Source: Chlamydia trachomatis (GTDB lineage Bacteria; Chlamydiota; Chlamydiia; Chlamydiales; Rhabdochlamydiaceae). From it: DNA of 47,852 bases. This document shows positions 17,618 to 25,379 of this stretch, piece by piece. The notes under the pieces were generated by a model. The model saw nothing but the letters and a program-made list of their open reading frames with translations, had not been told where the DNA came from and made no database searches. How positions within the stretch are numbered: position 1 is the stretch's first letter; every line of letters starts with the position of its first letter. The stretch spans positions 1 through 47,852 of the forward strand of contig CAMDHO010000011.1 in NCBI GenBank assembly GCA_945898205.1. The letters are read 5' to 3'. The translations under genes were made by a program, and so were the position numbers.

Positions 17618-18712
17618 TTAATGGGAAATAAGCAATGTTGAATGATTTTGAGATTTACCAACTCCAGGGTTAATGTTGAGTTGCTTCCCAGCAAGTTCTC
17701 CAAGGAGGGCAGATTCTCGGCAGTGGCCAGCTTGACTTTTACTAAAAATCAACCGCTTATAGGCCATTTCTTTTGCTGTTTGAAGTTGTCCTTCTATTAC
17801 AATTAAAGCTTTGCTTTCATCTGTAGAGTAGGATTTTTTTAAAGATTGAATTTTATTGCTATATCCTTTGGCAATGCCTAAGAAAAAAGAGTTTTTTGCA
17901 AGAGCTCCCTTGAGGTCATGCTCTTGTTTTGTTTGGGTCCATAGGATGTCTAGTTTGTCTTGGAGGCTGAGGGCAACATACTCGGCAATCTGCACGTTCA
18001 TTTCACTGCCTAAAATTTCAAGATAAGTAGCATCTCGTGCTCTATTAAAAACAACACTTACAAAAAAAGATCCAAGGATTATGCCGATTGCTTGCATCTT
18101 TGCATTTTTTTGAGGTTGTTTCATAATTCGTTTTAACACAATTTTTTCTTCTTCTCGTCCTACATATTTAGAGTCGAGATTATGTTTTAAAAGAAGTTGC
18201 TGAGATTTAATCATGGCAAGTTCGGCTTCATGTTTATTGCTGCTAGTTGAAAGAGCCATTAGTTTCTGAATTTTTCTAAAAATATCAGACTCTTCTATCT
18301 CTGAAACTTTCTGATCTTCGTTTAAATCTAAACTAGCACTATAAACATCTTCTCCCCAGCCATTTTGTTTGCAAAAAGACCTGAATTCAGTGCCATGAGG
18401 AGTCGTGGGATATCCATGGGTAATAAAAATAATATAATGAGCGATTTCGTGTCTGATTACATTAATTAGCTGCTTTTTATTCGCATGCATAAGTTTTTCA
18501 TGAAAACCTAGTTCATAGAAATTGGGATCAAAATACCCAAGCATACTTCTGTCGTTATAAATTACTACCCTGATCGGATAGGAACAATTTTGTTTCACAT
18601 TTAAAAACCTGTCGGCTGTTACTTTTAATTTTAATTCTTTGGATAAGATTTCTTTAGTAAGTTGTTTTACTTCAAAGATGAAATGTATGATTTTTTCGGA
18701 ATAGAGAAGCAT
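17618..18712 (-). CDS. SprT-like/DUF2786 putative metal-dependent protein
   Basis: The 364-residue protein has a zinc-protease-like HEIAHY motif in NVIRHEIAHYIIF followed by GYPTTPHGTEFRSFCKQNGW, as in SprT-like domains. A DUF2786 segment comes next: IFRKIQKLMALSTSSNKHEA, ELAMIKSQQLLLKHNL. The C-terminal part (MAYKRLIFSKSQAG, then LAGKQLNINPGVG) is typical of DUF2786 proteins. Such proteins are common in phage and parasite-associated genomes. Protease activity is inferred only from HExxH. It is alone on its strand, with a strong terminator at 18791 separating it from cyoE. Confidence 0.7.
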   Translation of the reverse strand: MLLYSEKIIHFIFEVKQLTKEILSKELKLKVTADRFLNVKQNCSYPIRVVIYNDRSMLGYFDPNFYELGFHEKLMHANKKQLINVIRHEIAHYIIFITHGYPTTPHGTEFRSFCKQNGWGEDVYSASLDLNEDQKVSEIEESDIFRKIQKLMALSTSSNKHEAELAMIKSQQLLLKHNLDSKYVGREEEKIVLKRIMKQPQKNAKMQAIGIILGSFFVSVVFNRARDATYLEILGSEMNVQIAEYVALSLQDKLDILWTQTKQEHDLKGALAKNSFFLGIAKGYSNKIQSLKKSYSTDESKALIVIEGQLQTAKEMAYKRLIFSKSQAGHCRESALLGELAGKQLNINPGVGKSQNHSTLLISH

Positions 18713-18790
18713 TAAGATGTCCTTTCAGATGTTAAGAAGTTATCTTATCTGATTAGCTTATTAAAAAAAAAAGGATAAGTTTGGGTTTGA

Positions 18791-18838
18791 AAACTCCTCT
18801 TGCGAAAGTATGAATTTGCATTTTCGCAAGAGGAGTTT
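18791..18838. terminator. Strong terminator after cyoE
   Basis: AAACTCCTCTTGCGAAA (18791-18807) and TTTCGCAAGAGGAGTTT (18822-18838) are a perfect 17-bp stem with a 14-base loop, three bases past the cyoE stop. It closes the cyo operon. Confidence 0.85.
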
Positions 18839-18841
18839 TTA

Positions 18842-19693
18842 TTAGATATAGCTGTTGATCCCGAGCATTAGGGATAAACTCATAATTACAACGAGTGAAA
18901 AACGAAACATGGTGCGAGCCCAACGCGCGTCATTATCAGTCTTAAATCCTTTTATACAAAGATAAAGCCAAGCAAGTCCCACTATAGATGTGACAGCTAG
19001 ATAAGTATAACCTGTGTAGCCGAATACAATAAGTAAAAGAGATGTTGGGATAAAAGCAATTGTATAAAGCAGCATATGAATTTTTGTTACATGCATGCCT
19101 TTTTTTACAGGTAGAACAGGTATTGAGGCGGCGGCATAATCTTTTAGTCTGAACATGGCAATGGCATAGAAATGCGGCATTTGCCAAAGAATCAAGATTG
19201 CAAATAATAAAAAAGCTCCCATATCAAACTGATTGCTTACGGCACAATAGCCAATAACAGGTGGAAGGGCGCCGGCAACGCTTCCAACTAAAGTTCCATA
19301 AGTAGATCTGTATTTCCAGAAGCTATACATGACTACGTAAAAAAAGAATCCAGTTAGTGCAATGGCTGTGGTTAGAAGGTTTGTATATACAAAGAGAGTG
19401 GTAACTCCAAGTATGGCAAGTAAGAGGCCAAAGGCAAGGGCGCTTTTTAAGGAAATGATTCCTTTTACAAGAGCTCTGTTTTTAGTTCGTTCCATTTTCT
19501 CGTCATAATGACGATCTGTGTAATTATTGAATACACAAGCAGCGCCGATAATGCAGCAAAGGCCGATTAATGTGGCTAAAAAGAGCCATGGATCCATATG
19601 ACCTTTTGATGCAAGCGCAAATCCACCTGCGGTTGTGATGATATTTCCAAATAAAATGCCTGGTTTAGTGAGCATGTAATAGGCTTTGATCAT
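18842..19693 (-). CDS. cyoE: Protoheme IX farnesyltransferase (heme O synthase)
   Basis: The 283-residue integral membrane UbiA-type prenyltransferase adds a farnesyl group to heme B to make heme O for the bo oxidase. It begins MIKAYYMLTKPGILFGNIIT. The first aspartate-rich motif is in CCIIGAACVFNNYTDRHYDEKMERTKNRAL (first half quoted in pieces: NNYTDRHYDEKM, RTKNRALVKG). About eight to nine hydrophobic helices follow. The start ATG at 19693 is 14 bases downstream of the cyoD stop. It is last in cyoABCDE. Confidence 0.92.
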   Translation of the reverse strand: MIKAYYMLTKPGILFGNIITTAGGFALASKGHMDPWLFLATLIGLCCIIGAACVFNNYTDRHYDEKMERTKNRALVKGIISLKSALAFGLLLAILGVTTLFVYTNLLTTAIALTGFFFYVVMYSFWKYRSTYGTLVGSVAGALPPVIGYCAVSNQFDMGAFLLFAILILWQMPHFYAIAMFRLKDYAAASIPVLPVKKGMHVTKIHMLLYTIAFIPTSLLLIVFGYTGYTYLAVTSIVGLAWLYLCIKGFKTDNDARWARTMFRFSLVVIMSLSLMLGINSYI

Positions 19694-19706
19694 GAAAATT
19701 CCTTAG

Positions 19707-20045
19707 TTAAGGTGAAGGTGGCATTTTTGGCATTATATTGTAATTTAGATATGACATAATCCATATAGATCCCCAAACGAAAATAATAAGAACCGATAGC
19801 ATAAAAAGGAATGTCGCTAGATCCCAGTAAGGTTTTTTTTCCTGCCCTAGGTGAAGGAAGAGAACTAATTGAACAACTGTTTGAATAAAGCCAAACAAGA
19901 GGATGGAATAGAGCAAAATACACGGAGATACTAAGTGATAGGTAACAAAAAAATAGGCGGATAAAGTGAGTAGAATAGAGAGTGTGAATCCCCATACACA
20001 AGACTTAAGGCCGCTAGTTGGATTTTGTTCTTCAGAGTGAGTCAT
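19707..20045 (-). CDS. cyoD: Cytochrome bo quinol oxidase subunit IV
   Basis: This 112-residue membrane protein has three hydrophobic segments (about 16-36, 43-65 and 76-98), the CyoD topology. The family motif is visible in VQLVLFLHLGQEKKPYWDLA. Subunit IV helps assemble the Cu(B) site. It starts one base after the cyoC stop (ATG at 20045), so translation is coupled. Confidence 0.9.
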   Translation of the reverse strand: MTHSEEQNPTSGLKSCVWGFTLSILLTLSAYFFVTYHLVSPCILLYSILLFGFIQTVVQLVLFLHLGQEKKPYWDLATFLFMLSVLIIFVWGSIWIMSYLNYNIMPKMPPSP

Positions 20046-20046
20046 A

Positions 20047-20613
20047 TTACATAGCCCCCATTAGATACACGATTGTAAAAATAAAAATCCAGACGACATC
20101 TAGAAAGTGCCAAAAAAGACGTAAACAATAAAGTCTTTTAAGGGAGACTGGAGTGAGCCCATGACGGATAACTGGAATGAGTAAAACAATCATCCAGATA
20201 AGTCCCATAGTGATATGTAGGCCGTGTGTTCCGACTAATGTAAAGAACGCTGATAAGAACGCGCTAGCTTCCCAGCTGTGACCTTCTCGGATGAAATGAG
20301 AAAATTCAGATAATTCCATCGTTAAAAAAATAACGCCTAACAGAAACGTAATAGCAAACCATCCTATCACCTTTCTTTTGTCTTTTATTTGAGAAGGGAG
20401 CATGGCAAGACCAGAGGTAAAGCTGCTCGTAAGTAATATTAAGGTTTCAGTAAGTGCAAAAGGAAGGTTAAACAAATCGCGGGAAGTAGCTCCTCCATAT
20501 GTGCCATCATGAAGGACTAGATATGTTGCAAAAAGAGTTGCAAACAAAATACAGTCGGTCATGAGATATGTCCAAAATCCAAAGAACGTATTGGCGGTTG
20601 TATCGTGACTCAT
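20047..20613 (-). CDS. cyoC: Cytochrome bo quinol oxidase subunit III
   Basis: The 188-residue protein has five predicted transmembrane helices, as expected for CyoC. Landmarks are GFWTYLMTDCILFATLFATY, the ELSEFSHFIREGHSWEASAF loop, LVGTHGLHITMGLIWMIVLL and the C-terminal LFWHFLDVVWIFIFTIVYL. It lies 5 bases downstream of cyoB and one base before cyoD. Confidence 0.93.
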   Translation of the reverse strand: MSHDTTANTFFGFWTYLMTDCILFATLFATYLVLHDGTYGGATSRDLFNLPFALTETLILLTSSFTSGLAMLPSQIKDKRKVIGWFAITFLLGVIFLTMELSEFSHFIREGHSWEASAFLSAFFTLVGTHGLHITMGLIWMIVLLIPVIRHGLTPVSLKRLYCLRLFWHFLDVVWIFIFTIVYLMGAM

Positions 20614-20618
20614 GCTTG

Positions 20619-22577
20619 TTATGTCCTATTTGAAAGTTCAATTTCTATTTGTTCTACTTCTTTTGCTGTAATACACATATCTGTGTTTTCTTCTGCTAAA
20701 CGAATAATTACTAAAGAAATAATACTGAAAAGCCCTATGATACCAAGCCATAAAATTTGCCAAATTAAAGCAAATCCTAGAAGGAAAGCAAAAGCTCCGA
20801 TCAGAGGGGCGATAGCTGTATTCTTAGGCATTAGAATGTCTTCATATTTTTTTGATCTTGATTCGCCCCTTTGTTTCATGCTCCAGAAAGGATCAAGGTC
20901 GGTAATTTCGGGGATTACTGCAAAGTTATAAACGGGAGGTGGTGATGGAATAGACCATTCTAATGTTCTTCCATTCCAAGGGTCCCCTGTAAGGTCTCTG
21001 TTTTCTTTGTGTTTTAAAATGCTTACTAAAAGTTGCAAAACTTGAAATCCGATACCACAAAGAATCAAGAAAGCTCCAAAAGCAGCAACATAGAATAGAG
21101 GCTGCCAGCCTGTTTCTGAATCATAGTGATTTAAACGTCTTGTTGCGCCCATTAACCCAAGGGCATATAGAGGCATAAAAGCGAATAAAAATCCAGTGAT
21201 CCAGAAGTAAAAGCTATATTTGCCCCATTTTTCATCTAGTGTAAATCCTATAATTTTGGGGAACCAGTAGGTAATGGCGGCAAAAAAAGCAAAGAGAACT
21301 CCTCCGATTACCATTGAATGGAAGTGAGCTATTAGAAATAAACTGTTATGAACTTGGAAATCGATAGGTGCAATTGATAACAACATGCCCGTCATTCCTC
21401 CTGTCACAAAAACAAGCACAAAGCCTAGAAACCAAAGCATGGGAGTTGTGAAATGAATTTTTCCTCTATACATGGTAAATATCCAATTAAAAACCTTAAC
21501 TCCGGTTGGGATAGCAATTAACATTGTCATAATTCCAAAGAATGCATTTACGTTTCCTCCGGCACCCATTGTAAAAAAGTGATGTAACCAAACAATGAAA
21601 GAAAGGATGGTAATAGACCCAAGAGCCCAAACCATGGAAACATAACCAAAGAGTTTCTTTGAAGAAAATGTTGCAACGACTTCAGAGTAAACTCCAAAGG
21701 CGGGTAAAATTAAAATATATACTTCGGGATGGCCCCAAGCCCAGATGAGATTAATGTACATCATGGGATTACCTCCAAAATCTGGGGTAAAAAAGTGCAT
21801 TCCAAGCATTCGATCTAGAGTAAGCATTCCAACAGTTGCTGTCAGAATGGGAAAAGCGAAGATAACAAGAGAAACGCTTGTTAAACAGCTCCAGACAAAT
21901 AAAGGCATTTTCATAAGAGTCATTCCAATGCAACGCATTTTAATGATTGTAACAAAGAAGTTAATGCCAGCTAGCAAACTGCCGACTCCCGCAATTTGAA
22001 CGCTCCATATCCAGTAATCAACACCGGAATTTGGACTATATTTTATTCCTGAAAGCGGTGGGTAGGCGACCCAGCCAGTTGCTGCAAAATCTCCAATAAT
22101 CATAGATAGGATTAAAAGGGATCCCCCTACGGCAAATAGATAAAAGCTAACGGCATTTAAAAAAGGAAAAGCGACATCTCTAGCTCCAATTTGAAGCGGA
22201 ACAACTAAATTCATAATGCCAAAGATAAAACCCATTCCGACAAAGAAAATCATAGTTGCGCCATGTGCCGTAAATACCTGCTGAAAGTGGTCAGCAGTTA
22301 AAAACCCTTGAGAGGCGTCAACAGATAGTATTTGTTGTAGACGCAGCATAACAGCATCAGAAACCCCTTTAAAAAGCATTATTATGCTAAATGTAAGATA
22401 CATTACCCCGATTCTTTTAGGGTCAAGAGAGGAGAGGTAGGTTGTCCAAAGCCATTTCCAGCGGCCGAGATAGAATAAAAGACCAGCGACTCCTAAAAGA
22501 GATCCAATGATCATGAATACTCCGCTCATTTGAACAAAGTCGTGTTTGAAGGCTGATAGAGTTAGGTTCCCAAACAT
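20619..22577 (-). CDS. cyoB: Cytochrome bo quinol oxidase subunit I
   Basis: This is the catalytic haem-copper subunit (652 residues) that oxidises ubiquinol and reduces O2 while pumping protons. It shows the haem ligand region FTAHGATMIFFVGMGF, the Cu(B)-Tyr site WAWGHPEVYILILPAFGVYS, the HH pair in VWLHHFFTMGAGGN, and the haem ligands in LIAHFHSMVIGGVLFAFFAA. Length and order match E. coli CyoB (663 residues). Its start follows the cyoA stop without a gap. Confidence 0.96.
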   Translation of the reverse strand: MFGNLTLSAFKHDFVQMSGVFMIIGSLLGVAGLLFYLGRWKWLWTTYLSSLDPKRIGVMYLTFSIIMLFKGVSDAVMLRLQQILSVDASQGFLTADHFQQVFTAHGATMIFFVGMGFIFGIMNLVVPLQIGARDVAFPFLNAVSFYLFAVGGSLLILSMIIGDFAATGWVAYPPLSGIKYSPNSGVDYWIWSVQIAGVGSLLAGINFFVTIIKMRCIGMTLMKMPLFVWSCLTSVSLVIFAFPILTATVGMLTLDRMLGMHFFTPDFGGNPMMYINLIWAWGHPEVYILILPAFGVYSEVVATFSSKKLFGYVSMVWALGSITILSFIVWLHHFFTMGAGGNVNAFFGIMTMLIAIPTGVKVFNWIFTMYRGKIHFTTPMLWFLGFVLVFVTGGMTGMLLSIAPIDFQVHNSLFLIAHFHSMVIGGVLFAFFAAITYWFPKIIGFTLDEKWGKYSFYFWITGFLFAFMPLYALGLMGATRRLNHYDSETGWQPLFYVAAFGAFLILCGIGFQVLQLLVSILKHKENRDLTGDPWNGRTLEWSIPSPPPVYNFAVIPEITDLDPFWSMKQRGESRSKKYEDILMPKNTAIAPLIGAFAFLLGFALIWQILWLGIIGLFSIISLVIIRLAEENTDMCITAKEVEQIEIELSNRT

Positions 22578-23459
22578 TTAATTTCCTTTGCTAGGCATCA
22601 TATAGCTCATTATAATTTTGTTGTATAGGTCATCATCTTCTAGTGAATAGATAGAAATAGAGTCATTTTCAGAAGGAGCCGCTAGATCGTTATAAGTATC
22701 TAAATTCAAAAGATGAGGAGATTGCTTTGCGGCTACAACCCAGGCTTCAAAATCACTTTGAGAGGTAGCTTTAGCTGTAAATTTCATTCCTGCAAATCCG
22801 AGTCCGCTTAAATTTGAAGAAGAACCTTTAAAACTGCCTGGTTCATCGGCAATTAAGTGTAATTGAGTGTTCATTCCAGGCATTGCATAAATTTGGCCTC
22901 CCAGTTGAGGAATCCAAAAAGAATTCATGGGGGCATCTGCAGTAATATTAAAATCAAGTGGAGTTTGCTGAGGGAATTGAACAAAATTTACGCATGCAAT
23001 CTTTTCATCGGGATAGATGAAAAGCCATTTCCATTGTAAAGCAACAACTTGTATTTTTATGGGTTTTACATTAGAAACTAAAGGTTTGAAGGGGTCTAAA
23101 TCGAGGCAGCTTTTCCAGGTTAAAATGCTGAGAAAGAATACTATTATGCACGGCAATCCCCACCAGACAACCTCAAGAATCCAACTATTATGCCAATCAG
23201 GTTTATAATTAGCTTTTTTGTTGCCCGCTCTATATTTCCAACAGACGAACACGGTTAAGGCTAAAGCGGGGACTACTACGATAAGCATTAATAGTGTTGT
23301 GATAATTAGAAGCTCTTTTTCTTTAAGAGCGATTAATCCTTTAGGATTCAGTACTGCCATATTTTGGCTATATAAAAACAAGACCATCTGTATGAGAATT
23401 ATAACAGAAGCCAAGATCAAAAATGCAAATTTAAGTTTTTTTTTCAAATTTCTACCCAT
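22578..23459 (-). CDS. cyoA: Cytochrome bo quinol oxidase subunit II
   Basis: The 293-residue protein has two N-terminal helices, then VCWKYRAGNKKANYKPDWHN and the cupredoxin domain (VALQWKWLFIYPDEKIACVN, MNSFWIPQLGGQIYAMPGMN). It lacks the Cu(A) cysteines, as quinol oxidases do. E. coli CyoA is a lipoprotein. The aligned segment here reads LYSQNMAVLNPKG, so the lipobox cysteine seems to be replaced and the first helix probably stays as an anchor. It is the first gene of cyoABCDE, divergent from the gene at 23768. No ribosome site is obvious. Confidence 0.92.
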   Translation of the reverse strand: MGRNLKKKLKFAFLILASVIILIQMVLFLYSQNMAVLNPKGLIALKEKELLIITTLLMLIVVVPALALTVFVCWKYRAGNKKANYKPDWHNSWILEVVWWGLPCIIVFFLSILTWKSCLDLDPFKPLVSNVKPIKIQVVALQWKWLFIYPDEKIACVNFVQFPQQTPLDFNITADAPMNSFWIPQLGGQIYAMPGMNTQLHLIADEPGSFKGSSSNLSGLGFAGMKFTAKATSQSDFEAWVVAAKQSPHLLNLDTYNDLAAPSENDSISIYSLEDDDLYNKIIMSYMMPSKGN

Positions 23460-23767
23460 TTCAGACAGTTTTCCTAAACCTTTCTTTTTATAGTAATTGA
23501 ATTCTCTTGTCCATAAAAAATAAAAAAAATTCTTGAGTTTTCAGTCGTTATGGGTCTGAAATTTTAATAGGGAGAATCTAAGGCTTATATACACGCGTCC
23601 GTTCATTGCGTTTCTCATTCTAATTGTTTATTGTTGAACATGAACAACTTGTAATTTATATAAATTTAAAATTTTAACTAATTTATAATATTTGTTAGTT
23701 AAGTTTTGATTTTAATTAACTTTGTTTGTTATAATATTTTTATGCTTAATTTAAAATTGAGGGAATA
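23460..23767. other. Divergent intergenic region between cyoA and the 536-residue orphan gene
   Basis: 308 bases of very AT-rich DNA carry the promoters for both directions. A good + strand promoter is called separately. For cyoA, TATAAA on the minus strand near 23490 with TGGACA 15 bases upstream is a weak candidate. No gene is seen. Confidence 0.5.
23706..23735 (+). promoter_or_regulatory. Sigma-70-type promoter for the gene at 23768
   Basis: TTGATT (23706-23711), an 18-base spacer, then a consensus TATAAT (23730-23735). The gene's ribosome site GAGGGA (23759-23764) and ATG follow about 25 bases downstream of the expected start of transcription. Confidence 0.65.
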
Positions 23768-25378
23768 ATGAGTATACCTTTGGGAGGGTGGAGTGAATTA
23801 ATGCCGGAATTCGTTGAGCTAGAAATAGCTCCTCCGAAAGTCAGAGAGGTCAAAATTCAACTAATAGCCGTAAATTCTTTCTGTTCCATGAAGGATCCAG
23901 ATCCTGTAAATTTGGGTGGGATGAGAAGGGTTCCTAGAAGTAATAACCTATCGGGTCTCGATCGGATGGCACCTCCTCCATCTAATAAGTTCAACATTGG
24001 GCCAGGGACTGCTTTTTTTTGTCCTAAGACACGGGTGCTTGATGCTGCAGAAAGCTCTACGCTTCCTTTTTTAGAAAAATCTTCGATATCAACTAATTTT
24101 TCTAGAAAAGAAGCTGGTAGGTCTAGTTTTCCTGGAGAAGAATCGGGTTCTTCTTTTAAGCCTATAAGACCTAATAGCAGCGAATTTTTAGGGATATTAA
24201 GAGACTCAAATCTTAAAAACATAGATTCTTCTAGTACGCTTTATCTTTCAGAATCAAAGACATATTGTGAGAGGGATTTTGTTAAGAGTCCTCTTTTTAA
24301 AAGCTCGATAGAAAAGCATGATGTATTTCGCGAATTATGCAATCTCTCACGGGAAGATGCTTCTTTTACAGCTGAATATGAATATTTTTTAACTAAAATT
24401 AAATCTGAATCTGCTCAATGGGCGGAAAAATATCAACTCATCCCAGAATATTTAGCCTATTTGGCTCTTTATGCGTACCTTGATGGGAAAATAAATGAAG
24501 ATGAATTAGTTGTTGTTCACTCACTAGCTTCTGCTTTTTTAGAATCTGCTGATAACTCTGATTATGTTGTTTTAAACCAAGAAAACATAGGACCTTTATT
24601 AGCTAAATATAATTACTTGCAAAATGGCTATTCTTTTCCTGATTTTAGCTTTTCTGATTGTTTCAACCAGAAATCTGTCTTAGAGAGGACTGCTATTTTA
24701 TATAGAACAACAAAAGGAATAGATCTAAATATTTATAAGTTAGGGGAACAGACTAAAAATGTAACTTTGGGTTTTAAGCCGGTTGAAGGTCTAAAGTCAG
24801 GATGTGATGTAGCAGTGCTTCCTCGTTGGCTTACAGAGAGTATTTATAATGAACTTTTTTCATCAATATTTTCTGCTCATCAAACTACCCCACCTCCAAC
24901 AGATCATTCTGGAATATTTGGATACAGACGGAAGATACTGGATTTAGTAGGAGGACGTCCTGTGACATATCCGTCTCCATTGTTTTTTGGTCCTACAGAA
25001 GTTCATGATGTGGAAAGTAAGCAGTTAGCGATTTATGTTCATGATTTACTCGGACATTGTCGAGCAGATTGGATGCATCCATACACGAATGAAGTCATTG
25101 CATTAGGACTTGCTATTAGAGAGGAGTTAGGTGAGAAGTTTGCTCAATTAAGTATCGATTTATTAGATCGAGCTATAGAGCCGCATAAGGAAAACCCAGC
25201 TGAAAATGTTGCTAATTTTATAAAAATATTAATGAAAAAGAAGACAGCAGCCGAATACAGAAAGGTTTATACTGTTTGTGAAAAAAAGCTTCCTAAAGAA
25301 GTGTCGGATTTAGTTCTTGATGCTTGTAAAAAACGCCATGAGAAAGAGGATGTGATTTTTCTTTTGAGGAGTAAGTAA
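23768..25378 (+). CDS. Large orphan protein, 536 residues, function unknown
   Basis: I do not recognise a family. The N-terminal ~170 residues are Pro/Ser-rich, low in predicted structure and have no signal peptide (for example RMAPPPSNKFNIGPG). The rest looks globular and mostly helical, with YLAYLALYAYLDGKINEDEL in the middle and a histidine-rich patch LAIYVHDLLGHCRADWMHPY near residue 425. That patch (HDLLGH, DWMH) could bind a metal, but no enzyme class follows from it. It has its own promoter and ribosome site and ends one base from the convergent ATPase gene. A disordered N-terminus on a lineage-specific soluble protein is compatible with a type III effector; this is speculation. Confidence 0.7.
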   Translation: MSIPLGGWSELMPEFVELEIAPPKVREVKIQLIAVNSFCSMKDPDPVNLGGMRRVPRSNNLSGLDRMAPPPSNKFNIGPGTAFFCPKTRVLDAAESSTLPFLEKSSISTNFSRKEAGRSSFPGEESGSSFKPIRPNSSEFLGILRDSNLKNIDSSSTLYLSESKTYCERDFVKSPLFKSSIEKHDVFRELCNLSREDASFTAEYEYFLTKIKSESAQWAEKYQLIPEYLAYLALYAYLDGKINEDELVVVHSLASAFLESADNSDYVVLNQENIGPLLAKYNYLQNGYSFPDFSFSDCFNQKSVLERTAILYRTTKGIDLNIYKLGEQTKNVTLGFKPVEGLKSGCDVAVLPRWLTESIYNELFSSIFSAHQTTPPPTDHSGIFGYRRKILDLVGGRPVTYPSPLFFGPTEVHDVESKQLAIYVHDLLGHCRADWMHPYTNEVIALGLAIREELGEKFAQLSIDLLDRAIEPHKENPAENVANFIKILMKKKTAAEYRKVYTVCEKKLPKEVSDLVLDACKKRHEKEDVIFLLRSK

Positions 25379-25379
25379 G

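Noticed and set aside
23857-24222. 121-codon minus-strand frame inside the orphan gene
   Set aside because: It is antisense to a longer frame with promoter and ribosome site; no own start signals.
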